Below are positions 24,655 through 34,063 of a stretch of DNA of 64,000 bases, in pieces. Source of the DNA: Roseomonas xinghualingensis (GTDB taxonomy: Bacteria; Pseudomonadota; Alphaproteobacteria; Acetobacterales; Acetobacteraceae); NCBI RefSeq assembly GCF_025791835.1, contig NZ_JAOXLP010000019.1, forward strand, positions 1-64,000, in the 5' to 3' direction. Numbering within the stretch: position 1 is the first letter of the stretch; each line of letters opens with the position of its first letter. The notes beneath the pieces were generated by a model, which did no database searches, was not told the DNA's origin, and saw only the letters and a program-made list of their open reading frames with translations. Both the position numbers and the translations under genes were made by a program.

Positions 24655-25659
24655 ATGCCCAGCCTGCCCGAGACGATGACCTACATGGCCCATGGCGAGG
24701 GCGGCGGGGCCGAGGTGCTGGTTCCGGCAACGGGTCCCCTCCCGCGCCCGGCCGATGACGAGGTGTTGATCCGGGTTATGGCTGCAGGGGTGAACCGGCC
24801 GGATGTCCAGCAGCGCAAGGGGCTCTACCCGCCGCCCAAGGGTGCCAGCCCCATCATCGGCCTTGAGGTGGCCGGTGAGGTCGTGGCGGCCGGACGGGAC
24901 GTCAGCCGCTTCCGGGTGGGGGATCGCGTCTGTGCCCTGACCAATGGTGGCGGCTATGCCGAATTCGCCGCTGCACCCGAGGCGCAGTGCCTGCCCTGGC
25001 CAGAGGGTTATGACGCTGTCCACGCCGCCGCCGTGCCCGAGACCTTCTTCACCGTCTGGGCGAATCTCTTCGGCCACGGCCGGCTGGCGAGGGGCGAGGT
25101 GATGCTGGTGCATGGCGGCACCTCGGGCATCGGCTCCACCGCCCTGCAACTGGCCCGTGAGTTCGGGGCACGTCCCTTCGCCACCGCGGGCAGCCCCGAA
25201 AAGGTCGCCGCCTGCCTCGAATTCGGGGCGGAGGAGGCCTTCGACTACAAGACCCAGGACTTCGCCGAGGAAATGAAGCGTGTCACGGGCGGGAAGGGGG
25301 CCAATGTGGTCCTCGACATGATCGGCGCCTCCTACTTCCAGAAGAACCTGCGTGTCCTGGGTACGGATGGGCGTCTGGTCATCATCGCGCTGATGGGCGG
25401 CCATGAGGTGGAGAAGGCCGATATCCGCCCGATCATGCTCAAGCGGCTGGTCGTGACCGGCAGCACGATGCGGCCTCGCACCACCGCCGAGAAGGGCGCC
25501 ATCGCCCGCGAGCTGGAGGAAAAGGTCTGGCCCGTGCTGTCCGCCGGGCGCTGCGGGCCGCGCATCCACGCGACCTTCCCCCTGCGAGAGGCCGCCGAGG
25601 CACACCGGCTGATGGAAAGCAGCACCCATATTGGCAAGATTGTGCTGACCGTCGCCTGA
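24655..25659 (+). CDS. zinc-independent NAD(P)H quinone oxidoreductase
   Basis: This 334-residue medium-chain dehydrogenase is of the PIG3/QOR group. The GroES-like N-domain contains Gly-Val-Asn-Arg-Pro-Asp-Val-Gln-Gln-Arg-Lys-Gly, typical of PIG3-like quinone oxidoreductases. The cofactor loop is Gly-Gly-Thr-Ser-Gly-Ile-Gly near 150. Zinc-ligand cysteines are absent. It reduces quinones with NADPH. The ATG at 24655 has GGAGG upstream; the longer frame from 24364 is not protein-like. EamA and hydrolase genes follow closely, suggesting one transcript. Confidence 0.85.
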   Translation: MPSLPETMTYMAHGEGGGAEVLVPATGPLPRPADDEVLIRVMAAGVNRPDVQQRKGLYPPPKGASPIIGLEVAGEVVAAGRDVSRFRVGDRVCALTNGGGYAEFAAAPEAQCLPWPEGYDAVHAAAVPETFFTVWANLFGHGRLARGEVMLVHGGTSGIGSTALQLAREFGARPFATAGSPEKVAACLEFGAEEAFDYKTQDFAEEMKRVTGGKGANVVLDMIGASYFQKNLRVLGTDGRLVIIALMGGHEVEKADIRPIMLKRLVVTGSTMRPRTTAEKGAIARELEEKVWPVLSAGRCGPRIHATFPLREAAEAHRLMESSTHIGKIVLTVA

Positions 25660-25669
25660 CGAGCCACGG

Positions 25670-26530
25670 GTGAATCCGCGCGACCTGCGGCTGCTGCTGC
25701 TTGCCGTCGTCCTCTTCGGCGGCGCCTGGCCTATCACCAAGGACGCGTTGCGCGAGGCGACGCCAGTCTGGTTCGCAGTCAGCCGTGCCGGGCTGGCGGC
25801 GCTGGCCACCGCCGCCGCACTGGCTCTCATGGGGCGGCTGCACTGGCCGGGGCGGCGGGACTGGCCTGTCGTGGTGGCGGTGGGTCTGCTGCAACTCGGC
25901 ACGTTTTTCGCCCTTTCGCATCTGGCGCTGGCGATCCTGTCCTCCGGGCGCATCGCCGTGCTGTCCAATGTGACGATTTACTGGCTTGTCCCGCTTTCCG
26001 TGCTGGTGCTGGGGGAAAAGGTCTCGGCAATGCGCTGGGCCGCCGCCGGGCTGGGGCTGGCCGGGGCGGCGGTGCTGATGGGGCCCTGGGCGATCGACTG
26101 GTCGCACGAGGGCGTCGTTTTCGCCCATGGGCTGCTGTTGCTGGCGGCGCTCGCCTGGAGCATCGCCATCGTTGTCACCCGGCGGCTGCCGCCTTCGCGG
26201 CCGATGCTGGAGATGCTGCCCTTCTGCTTCGGTATCGGCACGCTCGTGCTGGTGCCGCTCGCCCTGTGGCGGGAACCAGGTGGCGGGATCGGCTCCGGCG
26301 CCTGGATGCATGCCGCCTTCATGGGCTGTATCGCGGCGCCGATCGGGACATGGAGCGTGATCGAGGCCGGGCGGCGGCTTCCCTCCACTGTCGCCTCTGT
26401 GGGCTTCATGCTGGTACCCGTGTTCGGTGTCACCCTGGGTGCCTTCTGGCTCGGAGAGCATGTGGGATGGGATGTGTGGGCTGGAGGCGCGCTGATCGCC
26501 GCCAGCATGGTGCTGGCCGTGCGCGGATAA
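25670..26530 (+). CDS. EamA/DMT family transporter
   Basis: This 286-residue inner-membrane protein has about ten hydrophobic helices in two EamA repeats, as in RhaT/YdcZ-type metabolite exporters. It begins at a GTG ten bases after the oxidoreductase stop. The Pro-Ile-Thr-Lys motif in the first helix and the Leu-Gly-Glu-Lys motif near residue 115 are usual in the family. Substrate unknown, perhaps an amino acid or other small metabolite. Confidence 0.85.
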   Translation: MNPRDLRLLLLAVVLFGGAWPITKDALREATPVWFAVSRAGLAALATAAALALMGRLHWPGRRDWPVVVAVGLLQLGTFFALSHLALAILSSGRIAVLSNVTIYWLVPLSVLVLGEKVSAMRWAAAGLGLAGAAVLMGPWAIDWSHEGVVFAHGLLLLAALAWSIAIVVTRRLPPSRPMLEMLPFCFGIGTLVLVPLALWREPGGGIGSGAWMHAAFMGCIAAPIGTWSVIEAGRRLPSTVASVGFMLVPVFGVTLGAFWLGEHVGWDVWAGGALIAASMVLAVRG

Positions 26531-26540
26531 GGGCGAGGCA

Positions 26541-27293
26541 ATGATTCTCAACGTCATCGAGATGGGCGAGGGCCGCCCCCTGGTGATGCTGCACGGACTC
26601 TTCGGTCAGGCGCGCAACTTCGGCGCGCTGCAGCGGCGGCTTTCGGCCACGCGTCGCGTGATCGCCTTCGACATGCCCAATCACGGCGGCAGCCCGCACA
26701 TGCCTTCCATGGACTATCGCAGCATGGCGGCCGATGTGGCGGAGAGCCTGGCCGCGCGCGGCATCGCGCAGGCCGATCTCATGGGGCATTCCATGGGCGG
26801 CAAGGCGGCGATGATGCTGGCGCTGACCAGGCCCGATCTCGTTGCGCGCCTCCTCATCTCCGACGTCGCGCCGGTCACTTACCCGCCGCGCTGGGGTGAA
26901 TTGATCGACGCCATGCGCGCCGTCCCCGCCGGCACCGCGCGCTCCGGGGCCGACGCCCTCCTCACGCCGGCGGAACCGGATGCGGGGGTACGGGCCTTCA
27001 TCCTCAGCAACCGCAAGCCGGATGGTTCCGGATGGCGGAGCGGGCTGGAGGGCATCGCCGCGTCCATGCCTGCCATCATGGGGTGGAGCCAGCCTGCCGC
27101 CGCGCCCTTCACCGGCCCGGCCCTCATCGTTTCCGGTGAGCACTCCCAATACATCCGCCCCGAGGACCGGCCCGTCATCCGCGAATCCTTTCCCTCCGCA
27201 CGCTTCGTGACGGTGAAAGGGGCCGGCCATTGGGTCCATGCGGACCAGCCGGAAGGCTTCGCGGCGGTGATGGAAGGGTTCTTCAGGGCCTGA
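26541..27293 (+). CDS. alpha/beta hydrolase (YbfF-like esterase)
   Basis: This 250-residue hydrolase has an oxyanion-hole block Met-Leu-His-Gly-Leu-Phe-Gly near residue 16 and the nucleophile elbow Gly-His-Ser-Met-Gly-Gly near 92. The catalytic His lies in Gly-Ala-Gly-His-Trp-Val-His near 230. It resembles short-chain esterases of the YbfF type and acts in the cytoplasm. It starts ten bases after the EamA stop. Confidence 0.85.
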   Translation: MILNVIEMGEGRPLVMLHGLFGQARNFGALQRRLSATRRVIAFDMPNHGGSPHMPSMDYRSMAADVAESLAARGIAQADLMGHSMGGKAAMMLALTRPDLVARLLISDVAPVTYPPRWGELIDAMRAVPAGTARSGADALLTPAEPDAGVRAFILSNRKPDGSGWRSGLEGIAASMPAIMGWSQPAAAPFTGPALIVSGEHSQYIRPEDRPVIRESFPSARFVTVKGAGHWVHADQPEGFAAVMEGFFRA

Positions 27294-27351
27294 GGGCGGC
27301 CAAGGCTTCACCTTGGCGGCATGGAACTGATCGGGAGGGAGGACCGCCCTT

Positions 27352-27996
27352 TCAGATGGCGACAGGCGCCTTGAACCGCCCGTCCTTGTTCAGATCCGCC
27401 GCTCGCCAGAGGTACCAGGCTGCGGCGGAGCGGAACGGCGCCCAGGCTTCCCCGATCGCCGCCAGCTCCTTGGGCTTCGGCTGCGTTTCCAGCCCGGCAG
27501 CGAGGCGGTAGCCCTCGCGCACGCCGAAATCGTCCACGGGCAGGATGTCGGGGCGGCCGAGGGTGAAGATCAGCAGCATTTCCACCGTCCACCGCCCGAC
27601 CCCGCGCAAGGCGACGAGCCGTTCGATCAGCGCGGCATCGGAAAGGCGCGCGGCGGCGCGGCGGGTGGGCACCCAGCCGGCGGCGGATTTGTGCGCGATG
27701 TCGAGGATGGCCGCCTGCTTGGCGGCCGAGAAGCCGCAGGCCCGCAAGGCGCCTTCAGGCAGGGCCAGGACCTGCTCCGGGGGCGGGAAGGGATGGCTGG
27801 GGGTGTGGGCGATCAGCCGGTTCAGCATCGCCTCGGCGGCGCGGCCATGAACCTGCTGGTGGGCGATGGCACGGACCAGAGCCTCGTAGGGTTCACGGTC
27901 CTTCACCGGCTTCAGCCGCATCGGGCCAACCTGTCTGACGACGGGGCCGAGTACGGGGTCGTCTGCAAGGTACTGGCGGGCGGCGCGGGCACTCAT
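27352..27996 (-). CDS. DNA-3-methyladenine glycosylase II (AlkA type)
   Basis: This 214-residue HhH-GPD glycosylase removes alkylated bases from DNA. The helix-hairpin-helix Leu-Arg-Gly-Val-Gly-Arg-Trp-Thr-Val-Glu lies at 130-139 and the catalytic Asp at 155/156 in Leu-Pro-Val-Asp-Asp-Phe-Gly. It lacks the N-terminal TBP-like domain of E. coli AlkA and so matches the short form. I chose ATG 27996; upstream in-frame sequence overlaps the next gene. The lactate permease gene ends ten bases upstream on the same strand. Confidence 0.85.
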   Translation of the reverse strand: MSARAARQYLADDPVLGPVVRQVGPMRLKPVKDREPYEALVRAIAHQQVHGRAAEAMLNRLIAHTPSHPFPPPEQVLALPEGALRACGFSAAKQAAILDIAHKSAAGWVPTRRAAARLSDAALIERLVALRGVGRWTVEMLLIFTLGRPDILPVDDFGVREGYRLAAGLETQPKPKELAAIGEAWAPFRSAAAWYLWRAADLNKDGRFKAPVAI

Positions 27997-28006
27997 CTTC
28001 CCATGC

Positions 28007-29410
28007 CTAGGACAATCCGAGCAGGATCGCCACTGATGCCCAGCCAATGATGGGCACGGCCAGGATGGCGGGTAGGGCTGCACGCCAGAGAGCCGGGGGC
28101 CGCGTTCCGTCGGCCAGCAATCCGCAGACCAGGGCCGCCATGGCGAAGGAAAACACGGCGCCGGCGGCACCCGCGAAATGGTGCAGCCCGGGCGCGAACC
28201 AGGGCGGCAACCCTGCCGCCCCGCCCAGCGCCGCCTGCACCGCCATCATGGCCGAGGCGGCGCCGACGCCGCTGCCTGTCACCAACCCGCCCAGGAAGCC
28301 GAGCGGCGGGATGGCATAGGGCGCCAGGGGGCCAAGGCCCGAGGCGATCGCGACCGCCAGGGCGGTGGCCGCGCCGGAACCCGCCAGCCAGCGTCCGAGA
28401 AGGACATAGAGGATCATCGCCACGGCCGGCCGGCGCATCCGGAAAAGTGCATCCCGCAGGCGGGAGGGGGCGTCGGGGCGGAAGGCGAGGAAGCCGAGCG
28501 AAACCACCCAGAGCACCACCGAGACATGGGTGAGGGGCAGAGGGGGGAGGTCTGGAAAGGGCTGCCAGGCTGGTGCGCCGTGCCAGGAGCGCGCCAGGAG
28601 CAGGCAGGCGGTCAGCAGCATCCACGGCCCCACGGTCGCCACGGCACGCTGGCGGGATGCCGAATCACGCGGCGGGGCGAGATGCCACAGCGCCGGCAGC
28701 AAAACCCCGCCGGCGGCGATCACACCCACTGTCTCCGGCGGCATGAAGCGCCCGGCGAGCAGCACCAGCAGCGCCACGGCACCCTGGAGTCCCATCTGTG
28801 CCAGGCGCTCCGCACGCGGCACCTCCATCCCGGCTCGGCGCATGAGGGACCAGAGCACAGGCGGCAGCACCATCATCCAGACGGCATGGGGAAAGGCGGT
28901 GACAAGGGACATCTCCGCCATGGGCCGCTGCGCCAGCGCGGCGCCCAGGGCCAGTCCCGGGGCCAGCCCGCCCCAGGGCGCGAGCCAGAGGGACAGCAGA
29001 GCCATGGTCCCCGCCGGCACTCCGCCGATCCCCATCGCCCGCAGCGCGCCCAGGGTGAAGACGGCGCCCACGCCGAAGCCCGTCACGCACTCCACGAAAG
29101 AGCCGGCAAGAACGGCGAGATAGGCGCGGCGCGGAGAGGGCGGCACGGCCTCCGCCGCAGGCGGGGCGGCGGCCAGGCTGAAGAGCAGCCCACCCGAGAG
29201 GATGGCGACCGGCAGCATGGCGAGGAAGAGGGCGCGCAGCGTCTCGGTGCCCAGGAATCGCAGGAGGGGCAGGTCCGGCGGCAATGCTGCGGCGATACCG
29301 GGCAGGGAGGCGGCGAGGGCCAGAAGGCAGGCCGGGATCGGTGCGACCCGGCCGGAGCCCAGCAGTGCCAGCAGGAGCACAAGCGGAAGGGCCTGGAGAA
29401 GGATGTCCAT
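28007..29410 (-). CDS. L-lactate permease family transporter
   Basis: This 467-residue, very hydrophobic protein has about 12-13 membrane helices and the LctP/LldP-type blocks Val-Glu-Cys-Val-Thr-Gly-Phe-Gly-Val-Gly (near 95) and Gly-Ser-Gly-Val-Gly-Ala-Ala-Ser (near 370). It would import lactate or glycolate with protons. It is shorter than E. coli LldP (551) but retains both halves. The start is an ATG at 29410; the frame runs open to 29707 without family-like sequence. The gene is divergent from the glucan operon. Confidence 0.82.
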   Translation of the reverse strand: MDILLQALPLVLLLALLGSGRVAPIPACLLALAASLPGIAAALPPDLPLLRFLGTETLRALFLAMLPVAILSGGLLFSLAAAPPAAEAVPPSPRRAYLAVLAGSFVECVTGFGVGAVFTLGALRAMGIGGVPAGTMALLSLWLAPWGGLAPGLALGAALAQRPMAEMSLVTAFPHAVWMMVLPPVLWSLMRRAGMEVPRAERLAQMGLQGAVALLVLLAGRFMPPETVGVIAAGGVLLPALWHLAPPRDSASRQRAVATVGPWMLLTACLLLARSWHGAPAWQPFPDLPPLPLTHVSVVLWVVSLGFLAFRPDAPSRLRDALFRMRRPAVAMILYVLLGRWLAGSGAATALAVAIASGLGPLAPYAIPPLGFLGGLVTGSGVGAASAMMAVQAALGGAAGLPPWFAPGLHHFAGAAGAVFSFAMAALVCGLLADGTRPPALWRAALPAILAVPIIGWASVAILLGLS

Positions 29411-29547
29411 GCGCCGGTCCGGTACTCCCTGTCGGCTTGCCTCGTGGGGCACGGCCCGGGCATATCGCGCCGCAGGAGGAAACCATCGCCACCGCGCCCG
29501 TTCTAGGCCCGGTGCCCTGCAACTTTGAACCCCGAGCGGAGAATTCC

Positions 29548-31074
29548 TTGAAGCGCCGCGCCCTCCTCTCCGGTCTTGCCATGGCAGGGTTGATCCCCGG
29601 CCCGTTTGCGAGCCGCACCGCGGCCGCGCAGAACGCGGCGAGCCCCTTCGACGACACCACCGTGCGCCGGATGGCGCGCGAGCTCGCCGGCAAGCCCTAT
29701 GCCGCACCGGATGACAAGCTGCCGGGCAAGCTGGCCGATATCGGCTATGACGAGTACCGGACCATCCGCTACGACGCGCAGCGTGCGCTTTGGCGGGCGC
29801 AGAGCCTGCCCTTCCAGATGCAGCCCTTCCACCGGGGCTTCCTGTTCAAGCAGAAGGTTTCGCTGTTCGAGGTGGCGGACGGGAAGGCGACCCCCATTCC
29901 CTACGATCCCTCGGCCTTCAACCTGTCGGAGGTTGGTGGACCGCCCACCGGCGATCTCGGCTTCGCAGGCTTCCGCCTGACCAATCCGATGAACAGGCCG
30001 GATCATTTCGACGAGGTCGCCGCCTTCGTCGGCGCCTCCTATTTCCGCGCGATCGGCAAGGGGCATGTCTATGGCCTCTCCGCGCGCGGCCTGGCCATCG
30101 CCACGGCGGAACGCTCCGGCGAGGAGTTCCCGCTCTTCCGTGCCTTCTGGCTGCAGCGCCCGCAGACGGGTGGCAATTCCATGGTGGTGCATGCGCTGCT
30201 CGACAGCCCGAGCACGACTGGCGCCTTCCGCTTCACCATCCGCCCCGGCGACGAGACGGTGTTCGACGTGGAATCCCGGCTCTATCCGCGCGTGGAGATG
30301 CCAACGGCCGGCATCGCGCCGCTGACCAGCATGTTCCTGCACTCGCCGCTCGATGACCTCGGCACCGACGATTTCCGCCCGGGGGTGCATGATTCGGATG
30401 GGCTGATGCTCTCCACCGGCCGCGGCGAGGCCATCTGGCGGCCACTGGCCAATCCGCGCGAGTTGCAGGTCAGCGTCTTCGCCGATGCCAATCCGCGCGG
30501 CTTCGGGCTGATGCAGCGCCGCCGTGCCTTCGCCGACTACCAGGATCTTGAGGCGCGCTACGAAAAGCGCCCCGGTGCCTGGGTGGAGCCGATCGGCGAC
30601 TGGGGTGAAGGAGCGGTGCATCTTGTGGAGATCCCGACGAATGAGGAGATCCACGACAACATCGCCGCCTTCTGGCGCCCGAAGATGCCGCTCCGGCCGG
30701 GGCAAGAATACAGCTATGTCTATCGGCTGCACTGGGCCAGCGGCGCTGCCTTCGGTATGGCCGGGCGCCCGGCGCCGGCGCAGTTCGAGCAAGCCGCCGA
30801 GGGCGGCAGGGGCCAGGGCAGGAGGCTCTTCGTGCTGGAGGCAAGGGGCGGAAGGCTGGCATCGCTCCCCGAGGGCGCAGAACCGGTCCTCGACGTTTCC
30901 GCTAGCACCGGGAAGATCGAGAATGCCGTGGCGCAACGCAATCCCGAGACCGGTGGCTGGCGGGTGTCCTTCGAACTGGTACCCGGCAACCAGCGCCTGG
31001 TTGAGTTGCGCGCCCTGCTCAAGACCGAGCAGGAGCCGCTGACCGAGACGTGGCTGTTCCGTTGGACACCCTGA
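29548..31074 (+). CDS. periplasmic glucan biosynthesis protein (OpgG/OpgD)
   Basis: This 508-residue protein is of the MdoG/OpgD family, which processes osmoregulated periplasmic glucans. A TTG start at 29548, with a GGAG-type site upstream, gives a signal peptide Lys-Arg-Arg-Ala-Leu-Leu with a long Ala-rich core to residue 28. The twin Arg points to Tat export, as in OpgD. Family blocks include Phe-His-Arg-Gly-Phe-Leu-Phe and Gly-Glu-Gly-Ala-Val-His-Leu-Val-Glu-Ile-Pro-Thr. The next gene starts inside its 3' end (25-base overlap). Confidence 0.9.
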   Translation: MKRRALLSGLAMAGLIPGPFASRTAAAQNAASPFDDTTVRRMARELAGKPYAAPDDKLPGKLADIGYDEYRTIRYDAQRALWRAQSLPFQMQPFHRGFLFKQKVSLFEVADGKATPIPYDPSAFNLSEVGGPPTGDLGFAGFRLTNPMNRPDHFDEVAAFVGASYFRAIGKGHVYGLSARGLAIATAERSGEEFPLFRAFWLQRPQTGGNSMVVHALLDSPSTTGAFRFTIRPGDETVFDVESRLYPRVEMPTAGIAPLTSMFLHSPLDDLGTDDFRPGVHDSDGLMLSTGRGEAIWRPLANPRELQVSVFADANPRGFGLMQRRRAFADYQDLEARYEKRPGAWVEPIGDWGEGAVHLVEIPTNEEIHDNIAAFWRPKMPLRPGQEYSYVYRLHWASGAAFGMAGRPAPAQFEQAAEGGRGQGRRLFVLEARGGRLASLPEGAEPVLDVSASTGKIENAVAQRNPETGGWRVSFELVPGNQRLVELRALLKTEQEPLTETWLFRWTP

Positions 31075-33206
31075 CTCCACCCGCCCTGGCGGGCGCGCTT
31101 CCGGCCCTGCCGCCGGAGGCGCCGCTGGACATGCCCGTGCAGGATCTCCGTGCCAGTCCCGGCCGGAGCCCGAGGCCGAAGACGGCGCCGCCAGGCATGG
31201 CGCTGCGCCGTGCCTTCGTCTTCCTGGCCGCGCTTCTCCTCACCGCCTTCGGCGCGCGGGAAATGGCGCTGGTGCTCGACGTGGACACGCCCCTCACGCC
31301 GGGGGCGGTGGTGCTGGCGCTTTTCGTGCCGCTCTTCGCCTGGATCGCGTTGTCGTTCGTCAGCAGCCTCTGCGGTGTGGCAAGCGTCATCGCGGGCGGC
31401 GGCCGGGGGCTGGGGATCGATCCGGCCGCGCCATTGCCACGGCTGCGGGACCGTACCGCGCTGCTCATGCCCGTCTATAATGAGGACCCGCGCCGCGTGC
31501 TGGCCGGGCTGCAGGCGATGCATGAGGCGCTGCGCGAGGCAGGCGCTGCCGATCACTTCGACATCTTCATTCTCAGCGACACCACCGATCCCGATGCCTG
31601 GGTCCGGGAGGAGGAGGCCTTCCTCGCCCTTCGGGTCCGCGCGGGCAAGGATGCGCGCATCTTCTATCGCCGCCGGCCGCGCAACACGGATCGCAAGGCG
31701 GGCAACATCGCCGATTGGGTGAGGCGCCATGGCGGCGCCTATCCGCAGTTCCTGATCCTCGATGCGGATAGCGTGATGTCGGCCGAGGCGCTGATCCGCC
31801 TTGCCGCCGCCATGGAGGCGCATCCGCGCGTCGGGCTGATCCAGAGCCTGCCGGCGATTGTGAATGGCCGGTCCCTCTTCGCGCGGATGCAGCAATTCGC
31901 CGGGCGTCTCTACGGCCCCGTGATCGCCCATGGCATCGCCTTCTGGCATGGCGCCGAAGGCAACTACTGGGGCCACAACGCCATGATCCGCACCGCTGCC
32001 TTCGCAGAGGCGGCGGGCCTGCCACATCTGCCGGGGCGCAAGCCGTTCGGCGGCACGATCATGAGCCATGACTTCGTCGAGGCCGCGCTGATGCGGCGAC
32101 GCGGCTGGGCGATCCATTTCGTCCCCGCGCTGCCCGGCAGCTATGAGGAAAGCCCGCCGGCGCTTTCGGACCTCGCGATCCGCGATCGGCGCTGGTGTCA
32201 GGGAAACCTGCAACATCTGGCGGTGCTGCCGACGCGCGGGCTGCATTTCATCAGCCGCAGCCATCTCCTCGTCGGTATCGGTTCCTACATCACGGCACCG
32301 CTGTGGCTGATATTTCTTATCTGCGGCGTGCTTCTGGCACTGCAGGCGCGCTTCGTGCTGCCGGTCTATTTCCCCACCGGCCCGGCCCTTTTCCCGGAAT
32401 GGCCGGTCTTCGATCCGGTCCGCGCGAAGTGGGTGTTCATCGGCACCATGGGGCTGCTGCTGGTGCCGAAGCTGCTCGCCTGGGTGGCGATGCTGCTGGA
32501 CGGGCCTTGGCGGCGCGGCCATGGCGGTGCTATCCGCTCTTTCGTCAGCGTGCTGGTGGAAACCGTCATCGCCGGGTTGCTGGCGCCGGTGACGATGCTC
32601 ACGCAATCCGTGGATGTCGTCTCAATCCTGCTCGGGCGGGATTCCGGCTGGTCGGCGCAGGCACGCGACGATGGCAGCCTGCCGCTGCGGGAGGTGGCGC
32701 GCCTCTACTGGCCGCACACGGCCTTCGGAATCCTCTTCGGTATCGCCGCCTTCCTGGTCTCGCCCTATCTGGCGGCCTGGATGTCGCCCGTGGTGATCGG
32801 GTTGGCCCTTGCCATCCCGCTGGCGGCTTGGACGGCGCGGCGCGGGGCAGGGCAGGCGCTGCGCCGTGCCGGGCTGCTGCTGATCCCCGAGGAGCGCAAC
32901 CCGCCCCTTATCCTCAGCCGGACCCTTGCGCTGCGTGCCGAATGGGAGGCGCTCGCTCCGGAAGGGGAGGCGCTGGAGCGGCTGCGCGCCGATCCGGCCC
33001 TGCTGGCGGCGCATCGCGCCATGCTGCCCCCGCCCGTGGCGGCGCGGCCGGACAGGATCGATGTGAACCTCGCCATTGGCCATGCCCGCATGGCCGCCGC
33101 GACCTCGGCCAGTGAGGCTTTGGCCGCGCTGAGCCGCGCGGAGAAGGCAGCGCTGCTGGGGAATGGGGAAGGGCTGGACGCGCTGCTCGCCCTGCCGGCG
33201 CGGTGA
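31050..33206 (+). CDS. opgH: glucans biosynthesis glucosyltransferase H
   Basis: This 718-residue inner-membrane GT2 enzyme makes the beta-1,2-glucan backbone from UDP-glucose. Two N-terminal helices (about 52-75, 83-112) precede the catalytic domain. That domain carries Met-Pro-Val-Tyr-Asn-Glu-Asp, the DxD motif in Leu-Asp-Ala-Asp-Ser (about 240) and Arg-Arg-Trp-Cys-Gln-Gly. Several C-terminal helices follow. The GTG at 31050 overlaps the upstream gene by 25 bases. It is shorter than E. coli OpgH (847) mainly at both termini. Confidence 0.9.
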   Translation: MAVPLDTLTPPALAGALPALPPEAPLDMPVQDLRASPGRSPRPKTAPPGMALRRAFVFLAALLLTAFGAREMALVLDVDTPLTPGAVVLALFVPLFAWIALSFVSSLCGVASVIAGGGRGLGIDPAAPLPRLRDRTALLMPVYNEDPRRVLAGLQAMHEALREAGAADHFDIFILSDTTDPDAWVREEEAFLALRVRAGKDARIFYRRRPRNTDRKAGNIADWVRRHGGAYPQFLILDADSVMSAEALIRLAAAMEAHPRVGLIQSLPAIVNGRSLFARMQQFAGRLYGPVIAHGIAFWHGAEGNYWGHNAMIRTAAFAEAAGLPHLPGRKPFGGTIMSHDFVEAALMRRRGWAIHFVPALPGSYEESPPALSDLAIRDRRWCQGNLQHLAVLPTRGLHFISRSHLLVGIGSYITAPLWLIFLICGVLLALQARFVLPVYFPTGPALFPEWPVFDPVRAKWVFIGTMGLLLVPKLLAWVAMLLDGPWRRGHGGAIRSFVSVLVETVIAGLLAPVTMLTQSVDVVSILLGRDSGWSAQARDDGSLPLREVARLYWPHTAFGILFGIAAFLVSPYLAAWMSPVVIGLALAIPLAAWTARRGAGQALRRAGLLLIPEERNPPLILSRTLALRAEWEALAPEGEALERLRADPALLAAHRAMLPPPVAARPDRIDVNLAIGHARMAAATSASEALAALSRAEKAALLGNGEGLDALLALPAR

Positions 33207-33213
33207 GCCGGAC

Positions 33214-33723
33214 TTGCCCGCCGCGCCGCTGGTCCTGGCACTCCGTTTTGATTTGGGAAGCTTCGCCCGGCTCGACGCACTGCGCAGGGCCCATTTCCCG
33301 CCCGAGCGGAACCAGGTTCCTGCGCATCTGACGTTGTTCCACGCCTTGCCGGGGGAGGCGCTGGAGGAGATAGCAACGCATCTGCGCGAAGCTTGCGCGG
33401 CGTTGCCCGTGCAGGTGCTGAAGATGGCGGGCCTGCGTTTCCTGGGGCGCGGCGTGGCGCTGGAGATTGAGGCGCCGGGGCTGGCTCAGATCCGGGCGGG
33501 CCTCGCGCGGCGTTGGGCGGACTGGCTGACCCCGCAGGATGCGCAGCGTTGGCGCCCGCATGTCACCATCCAGAACAAGGTTGCGCCCGAGACGGCGCGG
33601 GCGCTGCACGATGCCATGACCCTGGACTTCACGCGCTGGGAAGCGCGGGGTGAAGGGCTGTTGCTCTGGCATTACCGCGGCGGCCCCTGGGAAGCTGCCG
33701 CGGAGTTCCCCTTTGCCGGCTGA
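33214..33723 (+). CDS. 2H phosphoesterase / 2'-5' RNA ligase family protein
   Basis: This 169-residue protein has two HxT motifs, His-Leu-Thr-Leu near 32 and His-Val-Thr-Ile near 116, that define the 2H superfamily acting on cyclic phosphodiesters or 2'-5' RNA linkages. The best start in frame is a TTG at 33214, eight bases after the opgH stop, with a weak ribosome-binding site, so coupling to opgH is likely. The actual substrate is unknown. Confidence 0.75.
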   Translation: MPAAPLVLALRFDLGSFARLDALRRAHFPPERNQVPAHLTLFHALPGEALEEIATHLREACAALPVQVLKMAGLRFLGRGVALEIEAPGLAQIRAGLARRWADWLTPQDAQRWRPHVTIQNKVAPETARALHDAMTLDFTRWEARGEGLLLWHYRGGPWEAAAEFPFAG

Positions 33724-33729
33724 ACGGCC

Positions 33730-33990
33730 TTAGCGCGCGGCGGGCCTGCGGGCTGCGCGGAGCGGCGCCTTGGTGGCCGGCGCTGCCTGGGCCCGCGCGG
33801 CGGCGGCCCGCCGCCGGACCTGCTCGTTCCGCGTCATCGGCGTGCCCTGGCGGTTGAAGTCGGAGGAGGGAGCCTGCCCGGCCGACCAGCCGGGTCGCGA
33901 GACGGCGCCTGTGGCGCCCTGGGCAAGGGCAGGGCCGGTCGCGGCCAGCCCTCCCAGGGCGAAGAGGGCAAGGGTGATGCTCTTTGTCAT
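33730..33990 (-). CDS. small exported basic protein, unknown
   Basis: This 86-residue protein has a clear signal peptide (residues 1-24, cleavage after Ala-Leu-Ala). A short Gly/Ser linker and a very basic Arg/Ala-rich C-terminus follow. I chose the ATG at 33990; the upstream frame is not protein-like. No family is recognised. It lies downstream of an M20 peptidase gene on the same strand. Confidence 0.55.
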   Translation of the reverse strand: MTKSITLALFALGGLAATGPALAQGATGAVSRPGWSAGQAPSSDFNRQGTPMTRNEQVRRRAAAARAQAAPATKAPLRAARRPAAR

Positions 33991-34063
33991 TCCCGGTTCC
34001 GATTCCTTATGCCGCTGCAGTTGTTGTTGTTTTGTAACGGCACGCAAGAACCGGCCGGAGCGC

